A stretch of DNA of 64,000 nucleotides. It comes from Streptomyces sp. SPB162 (GTDB lineage Bacteria > Actinomycetota > Actinomycetes > Streptomycetales > Streptomycetaceae). The stretch covers positions 5,091,001 through 5,155,000 of the forward strand of contig NZ_JAQFII010000001.1 in the NCBI RefSeq assembly GCF_029504575.1, read 5' to 3'. Positions within the stretch are counted from its first letter, which is position 1. Each line of letters begins with the position of its first letter. This document shows, one piece after another, positions 16,043 through 23,878 of this stretch. Made by a program: the position numbers and the translations under genes. The notes under the pieces are model-generated. The model had not been told where the DNA came from. It saw only the letters and a program-made list of their open reading frames with translations, and did no database searches.

Positions 16043-17014
16043 GTGTCCGCCGAGCCGCGCACCGCCGCCCCGCCTGCCGCCGTGTCACCCGCGGCAGCCG
16101 TCGCGCACCGGCCGCTGGACCTCACGCTGCTGGCCGTCGCCATCGCCGGCGTCTCGTTCTCCGCCCCGCTGATCGCGGCGACCGCCGCCCCGGCGCTGGC
16201 CATCGCGTTCTGGCGGAACGCCATGGCGATAGGGGTGCTCACCCCGTTCGTGCTCCGCCGCAACCTCGGCGAGCTGCGCCGGATGGGCCGCCGCTCGCTG
16301 CTGCTGTCGGTGGCGGCGGGCGCCACTCTCGCGCTGCACTTCGGCCTGTGGCTGCCGAGCCTGTCGATGACGTCGGTCGCCACCTCGACCGCGCTGTGCA
16401 CCACGACCCCGATCTGGACCACGATCATCCTGCGGATGCGCGGCCACCGGCCGCCCCGCCTGGTCTGGGCGGGCACGCTGCTGGCCGTGGTGGGCGTCAT
16501 CATCCTGACCGGTATCGACATGTCGACCGACACTCGCGCGCTGGGCGGCGACGCGCTCGCGCTGGGCGCGGGCATGGCGGCCGCCGCGTACGTGCTGCTG
16601 GGCGCCGAGGTCCGCAGGAGCGCCAGCACCACCGCGTACACCTACATCTGCTACTCGACGACCGCGGCGGCGCTGCTCGTCGCGTGCCTGGTTTCCGGCG
16701 CCTCACTGGGCGGGTACAGCGGCGGGACCTGGCTCAAGCTCGTCGCGCTCACCGTCGCCGCGCAACTGCTGGGCCACTCGATCCTGAACCGGGTGGTGCA
16801 CGGCCTCGGCCCGTCCACCACGTCGACGGCGATCCTCCTGGAGACGCCGGGCGCGGCCCTCATCGCGGCCCTCTGGCTGGGCCAGACGCCGCCGGCGATG
16901 GCCTACCCGGCCCTCGGAGTGATCCTGGCGGGCCTGGCCCTGGTGATCCTCGCGGACCGCCGGGATTCCGGCCCGGCCCCGGCGGACCTCCCGGCGACGC
17001 CCGGCGGAGCCTGA
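16043..17014 (+). CDS. EamA/DMT-family transporter
   Basis: The 323-residue protein has about ten hydrophobic segments arranged as two EamA repeats. Examples are LLAVAIAGVSFSAPLIAATA, VWAGTLLAVVGVIILTG and the closing YPALGVILAGLALVIL. Drug/metabolite transporters of this type export amino acids, nucleotides or other small metabolites, and the substrate cannot be predicted here. The GTG at 16043 follows GAGGAGAA. It is convergent with corA, 22 bases away. Confidence 0.85.
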   Translation: MSAEPRTAAPPAAVSPAAAVAHRPLDLTLLAVAIAGVSFSAPLIAATAAPALAIAFWRNAMAIGVLTPFVLRRNLGELRRMGRRSLLLSVAAGATLALHFGLWLPSLSMTSVATSTALCTTTPIWTTIILRMRGHRPPRLVWAGTLLAVVGVIILTGIDMSTDTRALGGDALALGAGMAAAAYVLLGAEVRRSASTTAYTYICYSTTAAALLVACLVSGASLGGYSGGTWLKLVALTVAAQLLGHSILNRVVHGLGPSTTSTAILLETPGAALIAALWLGQTPPAMAYPALGVILAGLALVILADRRDSGPAPADLPATPGGA

Positions 17015-17036
17015 GCCACGGCCCGCCGCGCCGCCG

Positions 17037-18152
17037 CTACAACCAGCCGTTGCGCCGGAACCCGCGGTGGATGCTGAAGCAGATGGCGACCGTTGCGCAC
17101 AGCACCATGGGGTATCCGTACCGCCAGTGCAGCTCCGGCATGTGGTCGAAGTTCATCCCGTACACGCCGGTGATCATCGTCGGGACGGCGAGGATGGCGG
17201 CCCAGGCGGTGATCTTGCGCATGTCCTCGTTCTGCGCGACGGTCGCCTGCGCCAGGTTGGCCTGGAGGATCGAGTTGAGCAGGTCGTCGAAGCCGACCAC
17301 CTGCTCGTGGACGCGCGCCACGTGGTCGGCGACGTCGCGGAAGTACTTCTGGATCTCCGGGTCGATCAGCCGCATCGGCCGCTCGCTGAGCAGCTGCATC
17401 GGCCGCAGCAGCGGCGAGACCGCCCGCTTGAACTCCAGTACCTCGCGCTTGAGCTGGTAGATCCGGCCGGCGTCGCCACCGCGCGCGGACTTGCCCTGCG
17501 CGGCGGAGAAGACATCGATCTCCACGTCGTCGATGTCGTCCTGCACCGCCTCGGTGACGGCCAGGTAGTCGTCGACCACCTGGTCGGCGATGGCGTGCAG
17601 CACGGCAGAGGGGCCCTTCGCGAGCAGCTCCGGATCGTCCTCCAGCCGGTGCCGCAGCGCGCGCAGTGAGCCGTGGCCGCCGTGCCGGACGGTGATGACG
17701 AAGTGCCGGCCGGTGAAGACCATGACCTCGCCGCTCTCCACCACCTCGCTGGTCGCGGTGAGTTCGGTGTGCTCGACGTACCTGATGGTCTTGAAGACGG
17801 TGAACAGGATGTCGTCGTAGCGCTCCAACTTGGGGCGCTGGTGCGCGTGGACCGCGTCCTCGACGGCCAGCGGGTGCAGCCCGAACACCTCGGCGATGCC
17901 GGCGAACTCCTGCTCCGTGGGCTCGTGCAGCCCGATCCAGACGAAGCCCTCGCTGCGGCTGCCGCTGCGCACCTTCTCCAGGGCGGCGGCGGGGTCGATG
18001 TGGTCGCTGCAGCGCGCGCCGTCGCGGTAGACGGCGCAGTCCACCACCGCGCTCGTCGCACTGGGCGTACGCGTCGCGCCGTAGTCGTATGAAACGGCGC
18101 TCTTGCGCAGGGAGGGACGGACCACTGCACGCAGGTCACGGATCATCGACAT
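17037..18152 (-). CDS. corA: CorA-type magnesium/cobalt transporter
   Basis: The 371-residue protein has a large acidic cytoplasmic domain with long helices and two C-terminal membrane segments. The selectivity motif YGMNF is at about 331-335, and the tail is basic (HRGFRRNGWL). Length and architecture match CorA. The ATG at 18152 follows AAGGAG; an in-frame ATG 15 bases further upstream would ignore that site. It lies near the MgtE-N/CBS gene, giving a small magnesium-related neighbourhood, as in mycobacteria. Confidence 0.92.
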   Translation of the reverse strand: MSMIRDLRAVVRPSLRKSAVSYDYGATRTPSATSAVVDCAVYRDGARCSDHIDPAAALEKVRSGSRSEGFVWIGLHEPTEQEFAGIAEVFGLHPLAVEDAVHAHQRPKLERYDDILFTVFKTIRYVEHTELTATSEVVESGEVMVFTGRHFVITVRHGGHGSLRALRHRLEDDPELLAKGPSAVLHAIADQVVDDYLAVTEAVQDDIDDVEIDVFSAAQGKSARGGDAGRIYQLKREVLEFKRAVSPLLRPMQLLSERPMRLIDPEIQKYFRDVADHVARVHEQVVGFDDLLNSILQANLAQATVAQNEDMRKITAWAAILAVPTMITGVYGMNFDHMPELHWRYGYPMVLCATVAICFSIHRGFRRNGWL

Positions 18153-18382
18153 GGCAAGCTCCTTCACGGACTGGCCGACGGCATGGAAGCCGCACTGAAA
18201 TGCTGATCAAGGCAGGGTGATCACAAGGCAGTTCAGGGCGCTCTTCCGGCGCGGTGCCCATGGCAGGCGTTGATCCAGGGAGGAAGTCGGAACTTCGGTG
18301 ACTCCCGTGTTTCCCGGCGACGGTGCCGGGTATGGAACGCGAGGGCTCAGCCGGCGAGGCGGCGGAAGGAAGAGCGGGCAGG

Positions 18383-18411
18383 ACTGCACGGTCGACTATG
18401 ATCCATGTCAA
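18383..18411 (-). promoter_or_regulatory. Candidate corA promoter with a leader of about 225 bases
   Basis: On the minus strand a perfect TTGACA (18411-18406) is followed after 17 bases by TGCAGT (18388-18383), a weak -10. If used, corA would have a leader of about 225 bases. I could not fit the M-box magnesium riboswitch to it. The rest of the 444-base gap 18153-18596 shows no gene. Confidence 0.3.
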
Positions 18412-18583
18412 CCCCACCTCCTCCGGCCGATCCCCGCTGAGGGATGACGTATGCCCATGGCAACGCCGGACTTCACGGCGGCCAACGCCCCACCTTAGCA
18501 AGCGCCTGGAGCGCTCCTGCCCGGCTTTGCCTCTTCCATACGCTTCCCCAGGTTTCCCCTACCTGCCGCGGGCGCGGCGGACC

Positions 18584-18589
18584 TATGCT
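18584..18589 (+). promoter_or_regulatory. Candidate -10 (TATGCT) for a leaderless Sufu-domain mRNA
   Basis: TATGCT ends 7 bases before the ATG at 18597, with no ribosome binding site between. No clear -35 is visible. Confidence 0.4.
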
Positions 18590-18596
18590 CCGCGGT

Positions 18597-19184
18597 ATGG
18601 GCGATCTTCTTCAGCTGGTCGAGGCGCGACTGCACTCGACGTTCGGTGAGCGGCACAGCAGGGCGGCGGTGACCTTCCTCGGCACCGACCGCATCGAGGT
18701 GCTGCGCTTCGTCGACGGTGACGTCCTGCGGTACGCCACGCTCGGCATGTCGCGGCAGCCGATGAGCGATCCCCTCGCCACCGTCGCCGACCCGCTGCGC
18801 GGCCCGCGCGCCGAGCTGGTGCTGTCGGTACGGGCCGGCCTCGCCCCCGTCGACCAGGTGCTGCGGCCGCTCGCGGTACTCGCCGCCTCCCCGCAGGTCG
18901 AGGGCGTCGTGGTGGCGCCCGGCGCCTCGTTGGACGTCGGCGGCCCGCTGTGGACCGACGCGCCGTTCTCCGCCGTGCTGGTCGCGGAGTCGGGCGGCCT
19001 CGTCGAGGACCTCGCCCTGGAGGACCCGTTGGACCCGGTCCGGTTCTTCCCCGTGCTCCCCATGACCTCGAACGAAGCGGCCTGGAAGCGCGTGCACGGC
19101 GGCGCCGCGCTGCAGGAGCGCTGGCTGAAGTACGGCACGGACCTGCGCGATCCGCTGCGGGCCTCGGTGCCGCTCGCCGACTGA
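18597..19184 (+). CDS. Suppressor-of-fused (Sufu) domain protein
   Basis: The 195-residue protein matches the bacterial Sufu-like layout: AELVLSVRAG, a central GVVVAPGASLDVGGPLW and a late FFPVLPMTSNEAAWKRVHGG. In bacteria such proteins are often linked to toxin-immunity or stress contexts, but nothing polymorphic adjoins it here. The start at 18597 agrees with the likely leaderless promoter. An in-frame upstream extension is rich in Pro and Cys and not credible. Confidence 0.7.
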   Translation: MGDLLQLVEARLHSTFGERHSRAAVTFLGTDRIEVLRFVDGDVLRYATLGMSRQPMSDPLATVADPLRGPRAELVLSVRAGLAPVDQVLRPLAVLAASPQVEGVVVAPGASLDVGGPLWTDAPFSAVLVAESGGLVEDLALEDPLDPVRFFPVLPMTSNEAAWKRVHGGAALQERWLKYGTDLRDPLRASVPLAD

Positions 19185-19294
19185 CCCCGCCGCGTGCCGT
19201 GAGCGTCGCCCAGCCGTTCGTACGGATGGACTCTCGACGCCGGACGGGTGATCGTCCTTGACGCGGGCACGTCGCGGGAGGACCGTTGGGCCCT

Positions 19295-19933
19295 ATGAGG
19301 GGCGAACCCAGTTGCCCGAAGTGCGGTGGCCGGGTGCGCGCGCCCGGCCTCTTCTCCGATGCCTGGCAATGCGGCGCGCACGGGACCGTGCATCCGCTGC
19401 AGCCGGTCGTTCCGCCGAGCGTCGAGGCGCTCGGCGTCGTGGTGCACCGCGCGCAGGTCCCGGTGTGGATGCCCTGGCCGCTGCCGGTCGGCTGGCTCTT
19501 CTCCGGCGTGGCCTCCGCGGGCGACGACCGCAGCGGCGGGCGGGCGACCGCCGTGGCCTGCTCGGGGCCCGGCCCGCTCGGCGGCCCCGGCGAGCTGCTG
19601 CTGATCGCCGAGGAGCTGGGCGTGGGGCTGGGGGCGCGCTACGCGGGCATCCCCGGGCCCGATCCCGGTCCCTCGATGTGTGTGGACCAGTCCCCGCACA
19701 CCAAGGTGCTGGCCGCGGGCCGGCCCACCCCGCTGTGGCACGTGAAGGACGCGCCCGGCGACCGGGCGGTCTTCGCGGGCGAGGCGCTCGGGCTGTGGCT
19801 CTGGGCGATCGTGTGGCCCGAGCAGTCCGGGCTGATGATGTACGACGAGCTGGTGCTCACCGATCTGCGGGACGCGGGGGCGGAGATCGACCTGCTGTCG
19901 TGCGGTGCCCTGTCCCCCCGGCTGCTCTCCTGA
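19295..19933 (+). CDS. Conserved actinobacterial protein with an N-terminal CxxC (DUF6758-like)
   Basis: The 212-residue protein opens with CPKCGGRVRAPG and a later WQCGAHG, suggesting a small zinc ribbon. A conserved body follows with VPVWMPWPLPVGWLFSGV, GPGPLGGPGELLLIAEELGV and LGLWLWAIVWPEQSGLMMYD. I believe this is the streptomycete family labelled DUF6758, with no known function. ATG 19295 was chosen; TTG 19286 is nearer to GGGAGG and remains possible. A PHP-domain gene follows. Confidence 0.7.
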   Translation: MRGEPSCPKCGGRVRAPGLFSDAWQCGAHGTVHPLQPVVPPSVEALGVVVHRAQVPVWMPWPLPVGWLFSGVASAGDDRSGGRATAVACSGPGPLGGPGELLLIAEELGVGLGARYAGIPGPDPGPSMCVDQSPHTKVLAAGRPTPLWHVKDAPGDRAVFAGEALGLWLWAIVWPEQSGLMMYDELVLTDLRDAGAEIDLLSCGALSPRLLS

Positions 19934-20018
19934 GATTCGCAGGTTCCCCGGCCCGCTATCCTTACTTTCCGAAAGCCTGTGCCGTATACCGCCTATCGCC
20001 GTTGGGAGCCGTGCCGCC

Positions 20019-20876
20019 GTGCGTATCGACCTGCACACCCACTCGACGGCTTCCGACGGTACGGACACCCCCGCCGAGCTGGTGCGCAACGCCGCGGCCG
20101 CGGGTCTCGACGTCGTCGCGCTCACCGACCACGACACGGTCGGCGGCCATGACGAGGCGGCCAAGGAGCTGCACGACCTGGGGTCGCCGCTGACGCTGGT
20201 GACCGGCGCGGAGCTGTCCTGCAAGGTCGACGGCATCAGCATGCACATGCTGGCCTATCTCTTCGACCCCGCCGAGCCCGAGCTGTTCCGCGAGCGCGAA
20301 CTCGTCCGCGACGACCGGGTGCCGCGCGCGCGGGCCATGGTCGGCAAGCTCCAGGAGCTCGGCGTCCCGGTCACCTGGGAGCGGGTCGCCGCGATCGCCG
20401 GTGACGGCTCCGTGGGTCGGCCGCACATCGCGACCGCGCTCGTCGACCTCGGCGTCGTGGACAGCGTCTCGGACGCGTTCACGGAGCGGTGGCTGGCCAA
20501 CGACGGCCGCGCCTACGTGGAGAAGCACGAGTTCGACCCGTTCGACGCCGTCCGGCTGGTCAAGGCGGCCGGGGGAGTCACCGTCTTCGCTCACCCGGGC
20601 GCACACAAGCGCGGCGAGACCGTTCCGGAGAGCGTCATAGCCGCACTGGCGGCGGCCGGACTCGACGGCATCGAGGTGGACCACATGGACCACGACGAGG
20701 CCACCCGGGCCCGCCTGCGCGGCTTCGCCGCCGAGACCGGGCTGCTCGCCACCGGCTCCAGCGACTACCACGGCAGCCGCAAGACCTGCCGGCTCGGCGA
20801 GTGGGTCACCGACCCCGAGGTCTACCGGGAGATCGCGCGCCGGGCGACCGGCGCCCTTCCGATCAGCGCCGTCTGA
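20019..20876 (+). CDS. PHP-domain phosphoesterase
   Basis: The 285-residue protein has the PHP metal-binding motifs IDLHTHSTASDG, LTDHDTVGG, VFAHPG and SSDYHG. These assemble a trinuclear metal site. Stand-alone members act as phosphoesterases on small phosphates such as 3',5'-nucleotide bisphosphates or 5'-nucleotides. The sequence is near the family's usual length and complete. The GTG at 20019 has GGGAG at 20004-20008. The substrate is not determined by sequence. Confidence 0.87.
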   Translation: MRIDLHTHSTASDGTDTPAELVRNAAAAGLDVVALTDHDTVGGHDEAAKELHDLGSPLTLVTGAELSCKVDGISMHMLAYLFDPAEPELFRERELVRDDRVPRARAMVGKLQELGVPVTWERVAAIAGDGSVGRPHIATALVDLGVVDSVSDAFTERWLANDGRAYVEKHEFDPFDAVRLVKAAGGVTVFAHPGAHKRGETVPESVIAALAAAGLDGIEVDHMDHDEATRARLRGFAAETGLLATGSSDYHGSRKTCRLGEWVTDPEVYREIARRATGALPISAV

Positions 20877-20985
20877 CGCTCTTCCCCGCCCCCTGGCGGC
20901 CCCGACGCCCGCCCTCGGGCGGCGTCGACGCCCGGCGTACTGTTCGTTCTGCCGGACCGACCACCCCTGAAAGCCCCCACTGAAC

Positions 20986-21594
20986 ATGCTGGACATCACC
21001 CTCTTCGGGTCGGTATTCGTCACGCTCTTCGTGATCATGGACCCGCCCGGAATCACCCCGATCTTCCTCGCGCTGACCTCCGGGCGCGCCACCAAGGTGC
21101 AGCGCCGGATGGCCTGGCAGGCCGCCTCCGTCGCCTTCGGCGTCATCACCGTCTTCGGCCTCTTCGGCCATCAGATCCTCGACTACCTGAACGTCTCGGT
21201 GCCCGCGCTGCGGATCGCCGGCGGTCTGCTGCTGCTCCTCATCGCGCTCGACCTGCTCACCGGCAAGATGGACGAGCCGACGCAGACGAAGGACGTGAAC
21301 GTCGCGCTGGTGCCGCTGGGGATGCCGCTGCTCGCCGGACCCGGTGCGATCGTCACGGTGATCCTGGCGGTGCAGAATGCCCACGGCTTCGGCCAACAGG
21401 CGTCGGTGTGGCTGGCGATCGCGGCCATGCACGTCGTGCTCTGGCTGGTCATGCGCTACTCGCTGGCGATCATCCGGCTCATCAAGGAGGGCGGGGTGGT
21501 GCTGGTGACCCGGCTCTCCGGGATGCTGCTCTCGGCCATCGCCGTTCAGCAGGTGGCCAATGGCGTGCTCGGGTTCGTACACGGCGAGGGCTGA
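20986..21594 (+). CDS. MarC-family (UPF0056) integral membrane protein
   Basis: The 202-residue protein has six membrane segments and the family signature VIMDPPGITPIFLAL near the N-terminus, with a matching second half VPLGMPLLAGPGAIVTVIL. The family has no proven transport activity; the early link to antibiotic resistance in E. coli was not upheld. It is followed by a strong hairpin shared with a convergent small gene. Confidence 0.9.
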   Translation: MLDITLFGSVFVTLFVIMDPPGITPIFLALTSGRATKVQRRMAWQAASVAFGVITVFGLFGHQILDYLNVSVPALRIAGGLLLLLIALDLLTGKMDEPTQTKDVNVALVPLGMPLLAGPGAIVTVILAVQNAHGFGQQASVWLAIAAMHVVLWLVMRYSLAIIRLIKEGGVVLVTRLSGMLLSAIAVQQVANGVLGFVHGEG

Positions 21595-21621
21595 CGCGGT
21601 CCCGTGTCCCCGGACGCAAAA

Positions 21622-21652
21622 GCGCCCCTGTACGTCCTTCGTACAGGGGCGC
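21622..21652. terminator. Bidirectional terminator, 13-bp perfect stem
   Basis: GCGCCCCTGTACG (21622-21634) pairs perfectly with CGTACAGGGGCGC (21640-21652) around a TCCTT loop. An AAAA precedes the left arm, so the minus-strand transcript ends in U's, while the plus-strand one does not. It serves marC and the 46-residue gene. Confidence 0.85.
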
Positions 21653-21669
21653 CGTCGTCGAATGCTGTC

Positions 21670-21810
21670 TCAGATCGCCGGGCGGATGTAGATCCGCTGG
21701 CCGATGGCCGCGGCCTGCTGGACGATCTTGTTGACGGCGGCGGCGTCCACGACTGTGCTGTCCACAGCGGTGCCGTTCCGGTCGTCGAGTCGCATGATCT
21801 CGAAGCGCAT
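21670..21810 (-). CDS. 46-residue conserved small protein
   Basis: This short gene encodes 46 residues, beginning MRFEIMRLDDRNGTAVDSTV and ending GQRIYIRPAI. The ATG at 21810 has AAGGGAG 8 bases upstream. Nearly all third positions are G or C. A strong hairpin follows the stop. Together these make it a real gene despite its size. There is no signal or membrane segment; it looks like a small alpha/beta domain. I believe it is conserved across streptomycetes, but no function is known. Confidence 0.75.
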   Translation of the reverse strand: MRFEIMRLDDRNGTAVDSTVVDAAAVNKIVQQAAAIGQRIYIRPAI

Positions 21811-21919
21811 GGTGCTTCTCCCTTCGTCGCACTGTCCATGAGTAGTCAACGAACCCCCTCGTTAAAACATTCCCTACGCTAACGAAAACTTTCCCGAGCC
21901 TAAGTACCCGCGAGTACGG

Positions 21920-21925
21920 GACAAT
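21920..21925 (+). promoter_or_regulatory. Candidate -10 (GACAAT) and operator-like repeat for the NYN gene
   Basis: GACAAT ends 8 bases before the ATG at 21934, consistent with a leaderless transcript. A near-palindrome GTACCCGCGAGTAC (21904-21917) lies in the spacer and could bind a regulator. Confidence 0.3.
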
Positions 21926-21933
21926 GGCGACCT

Positions 21934-22830
21934 ATGGACAACGACAACGCGCTGGCCGCCATGGCCGCCGGTATCGAGCGCACCAACGAGCTGCTGCAGC
22001 GGGTGCTGGCCGAAGTCGCCACCACTCCCGCCACCCACGCCGTGTTCGTGGACGCGGGCTACGTCTACGCCGCCGCGGGCCGCCTCGTCGCGGGCACCGA
22101 GGACCGCCAGACCTTCGAGCTGGACGCCGAAGGCATCATCGAGGCGTTCATCGACAAGGCCCGCGCGCTCTTCCCGGACAGCCGGCTGCTCCGCGTCTAC
22201 TGGTACGACGGCGCCCGCCGCCGCATCCACACCCGCGAGCAGGAGCGCATCGCCGAGCTCCCCGACGTCAAGGTCCGGCTCGGCAACCTCAACGCCAGCC
22301 GCCAGCAGAAGGGTGTCGACTCCCTCATCCGCACCGACCTCGAATCCCTCGCCCGGCACCGCGCCATCAGCGACGCGGTCCTCATCGGCGGTGACGAGGA
22401 CCTGGTGTCCGCCGTCGAGGCGGCCCAGGGGTACGGGGCGCGCGTGCACCTGTGGGGCATCGAGGCCACCGAAGGGCGCAACCAGGCGGACCCGCTGCTC
22501 TGGGAGGTCGACAGCCAGCGCGCCTTCGACCTGGAGTTCTGCAAGCCGTACGTGACCCGGCGCCCCGCACAGGAGTACGGCGACGGGCCGGTGCCCACGC
22601 GGGTGGACGTGCACTTCGTGGGCGCCCGCATCGCCGGCCAGTGGCTCACCGCCCGGGGCCGCGACACCCTCGCGGAACTGCTGCCAGGCCGGCCGTACCT
22701 GCCGCCCAACTACGACCAGGAACTGCTCGTCGAAGCCGAGGGCATGCTCGGCATCTCGTTGCGCGGCCACGCCGACCTGCGACGTTCGCTGCGCGACGGC
22801 TTCTGGGACCACCTCACCGCCCAGCTCTGA
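21934..22830 (+). CDS. NYN-domain (PIN-like) protein
   Basis: The 298-residue protein carries an NYN nuclease fold with the acidic motifs FVDAGYVY (about 38-45), KGVDSLIRTDLESLA and IGGDEDLVSAVEAAQGYG, the Asp set that binds metal in PIN-like RNases. The C-terminal 100 residues contain a further conserved domain (FVGARIAGQWLTARGRDTLA...). NYN proteins cleave or process RNA; the target here is unknown. No ribosome binding site is seen. The gene is divergent from the 46-residue gene across an unusually AT-rich spacer. Confidence 0.85.
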   Translation: MDNDNALAAMAAGIERTNELLQRVLAEVATTPATHAVFVDAGYVYAAAGRLVAGTEDRQTFELDAEGIIEAFIDKARALFPDSRLLRVYWYDGARRRIHTREQERIAELPDVKVRLGNLNASRQQKGVDSLIRTDLESLARHRAISDAVLIGGDEDLVSAVEAAQGYGARVHLWGIEATEGRNQADPLLWEVDSQRAFDLEFCKPYVTRRPAQEYGDGPVPTRVDVHFVGARIAGQWLTARGRDTLAELLPGRPYLPPNYDQELLVEAEGMLGISLRGHADLRRSLRDGFWDHLTAQL

Positions 22831-22840
22831 CTCCTCACCC

Positions 22841-22882
22841 GCGACAGCGGCCCAGCCGGAAGGATCCGGGCCGCCGTGTCGC
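22841..22882. terminator. Bidirectional terminator between convergent genes
   Basis: GCGACAGCGGCCC (22841-22853) pairs with GGGCCGCCGTGTCGC (22868-22882), with a 2-base bulge. It lies between the NYN gene and the convergent hydrolase. Confidence 0.65.
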
Positions 22883-22884
22883 GC

Positions 22885-23745
22885 TCACTCGTCCTTCGGG
22901 CTCCAGAAATCGATCAGTGCCTCGGCCGTCGCCTCCGGCTGCTCCACGTTGGGCGAGTGCTCGGCGCCTTTGACGACCACTCTCCGCGCGCCCAGCCGCA
23001 GCGCCATGTCGTCCAGCCACTCCGGCGGCCACGCGTAGTCGATCGCGCCGGACAGCACCAGGATGCGGATCGGTACGGCGGCCAGCTCGGCGACCCGGTC
23101 GGGCTCCGTGATCAGCTGCTTGCCGGTCGCGATCAGCTGCTCCGGGACGTTGCCCATCCAGCGCCGGTACAGGAACTCACCCACGGCGGGCGGCACGTCC
23201 GGCGCGTCGGCGTTCTCCGCGTCCATCGCGCGCATCGCCTGCCAGACCCCCTCCATCCCCAGCGAGGGCAGCGCCTCGACGAGCATCCTCGTCCGCGCCT
23301 GCTGCTCGGCGTCGATGGCGGCAGGACCGGAACTCATGATCGTCAGCGAGTCCCACGACAGCTCGGGGGCGCCGATCGCCGCCGCCCGCACGATCAGCCC
23401 GCCCAGCGAGTGGCCCAGCACGTGCAAGGGCCCCGGAGCGCCCAGCGCCTCGGCCTGCGCGAGGACGTCGGCGGCCAGTTCGTCCTGCGCGTACGCGCTC
23501 TCCTCGGCCGGCCCGCCCGTCTCGTGCTGCCCCCTGCCGTCGACCGCGACCACCCGGTAGCCGGCCTGCGCCAGCGGTTCGAGCAGCGCGATGAAGTCCT
23601 CTTTGCTCCCGGTGAACCCGGGGACCAGCAGGGCGGTGCCCAGCACCGCCGTGCCCGCGTCCAGCACCGCGAACTCGCCCCTCGCGGTGGAGAGGCGGTA
23701 CGCGCGGGCTCCTGCGGGCAGCTCGAGTGTCGGCGGTCGGCTCAT
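22885..23745 (-). CDS. Alpha/beta-fold hydrolase
   Basis: The 286-residue enzyme shows the core motifs LVPGFTGSKEDF (oxyanion loop), the nucleophile elbow GHSLGG, a C-terminal Asp in SGAIDYAWPPEW and His in GAEHSPNVEQPE. It is a soluble lipase/esterase-type hydrolase of unknown substrate. The ATG at 23745 lacks a ribosome binding site, and TAATCT lies 6 bases upstream on the same strand. Confidence 0.85.
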   Translation of the reverse strand: MSRPPTLELPAGARAYRLSTARGEFAVLDAGTAVLGTALLVPGFTGSKEDFIALLEPLAQAGYRVVAVDGRGQHETGGPAEESAYAQDELAADVLAQAEALGAPGPLHVLGHSLGGLIVRAAAIGAPELSWDSLTIMSSGPAAIDAEQQARTRMLVEALPSLGMEGVWQAMRAMDAENADAPDVPPAVGEFLYRRWMGNVPEQLIATGKQLITEPDRVAELAAVPIRILVLSGAIDYAWPPEWLDDMALRLGARRVVVKGAEHSPNVEQPEATAEALIDFWSPKDE

Positions 23746-23751
23746 GCCGTG

Positions 23752-23757
23752 AGATTA
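23752..23757 (-). promoter_or_regulatory. Candidate -10 (TAATCT) for a leaderless hydrolase mRNA
   Basis: On the minus strand TAATCT ends 6 bases before the ATG at 23745. CTGTCG about 15 bases further upstream is a weak -35 candidate. Confidence 0.4.
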
Positions 23758-23820
23758 CGCGAAGCGTGTGTACGACAGGTTGCGGACAGCGACGTAACAC
23801 CGACCAACCGGCCGAACGCC

Positions 23821-23849
23821 GACGCCCCCGGTGAAGAACCGGGGGCGTC
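23821..23849 (-). terminator. Terminator of the DEAD-box helicase gene
   Basis: GACGCCCCCGGT (23821-23832) pairs perfectly with ACCGGGGGCGTC (23838-23849) around a 5-base loop. It starts 30 bases after the helicase stop codon. Confidence 0.8.
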
Positions 23850-23878
23850 GGCGGTGCGTGCGGTGTCGTGCGGACCGG

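Noticed and set aside
18153..18411. M-box magnesium riboswitch in the corA leader
   Set aside because: The long leader is suggestive, but none of the conserved M-box sequence blocks could be matched.
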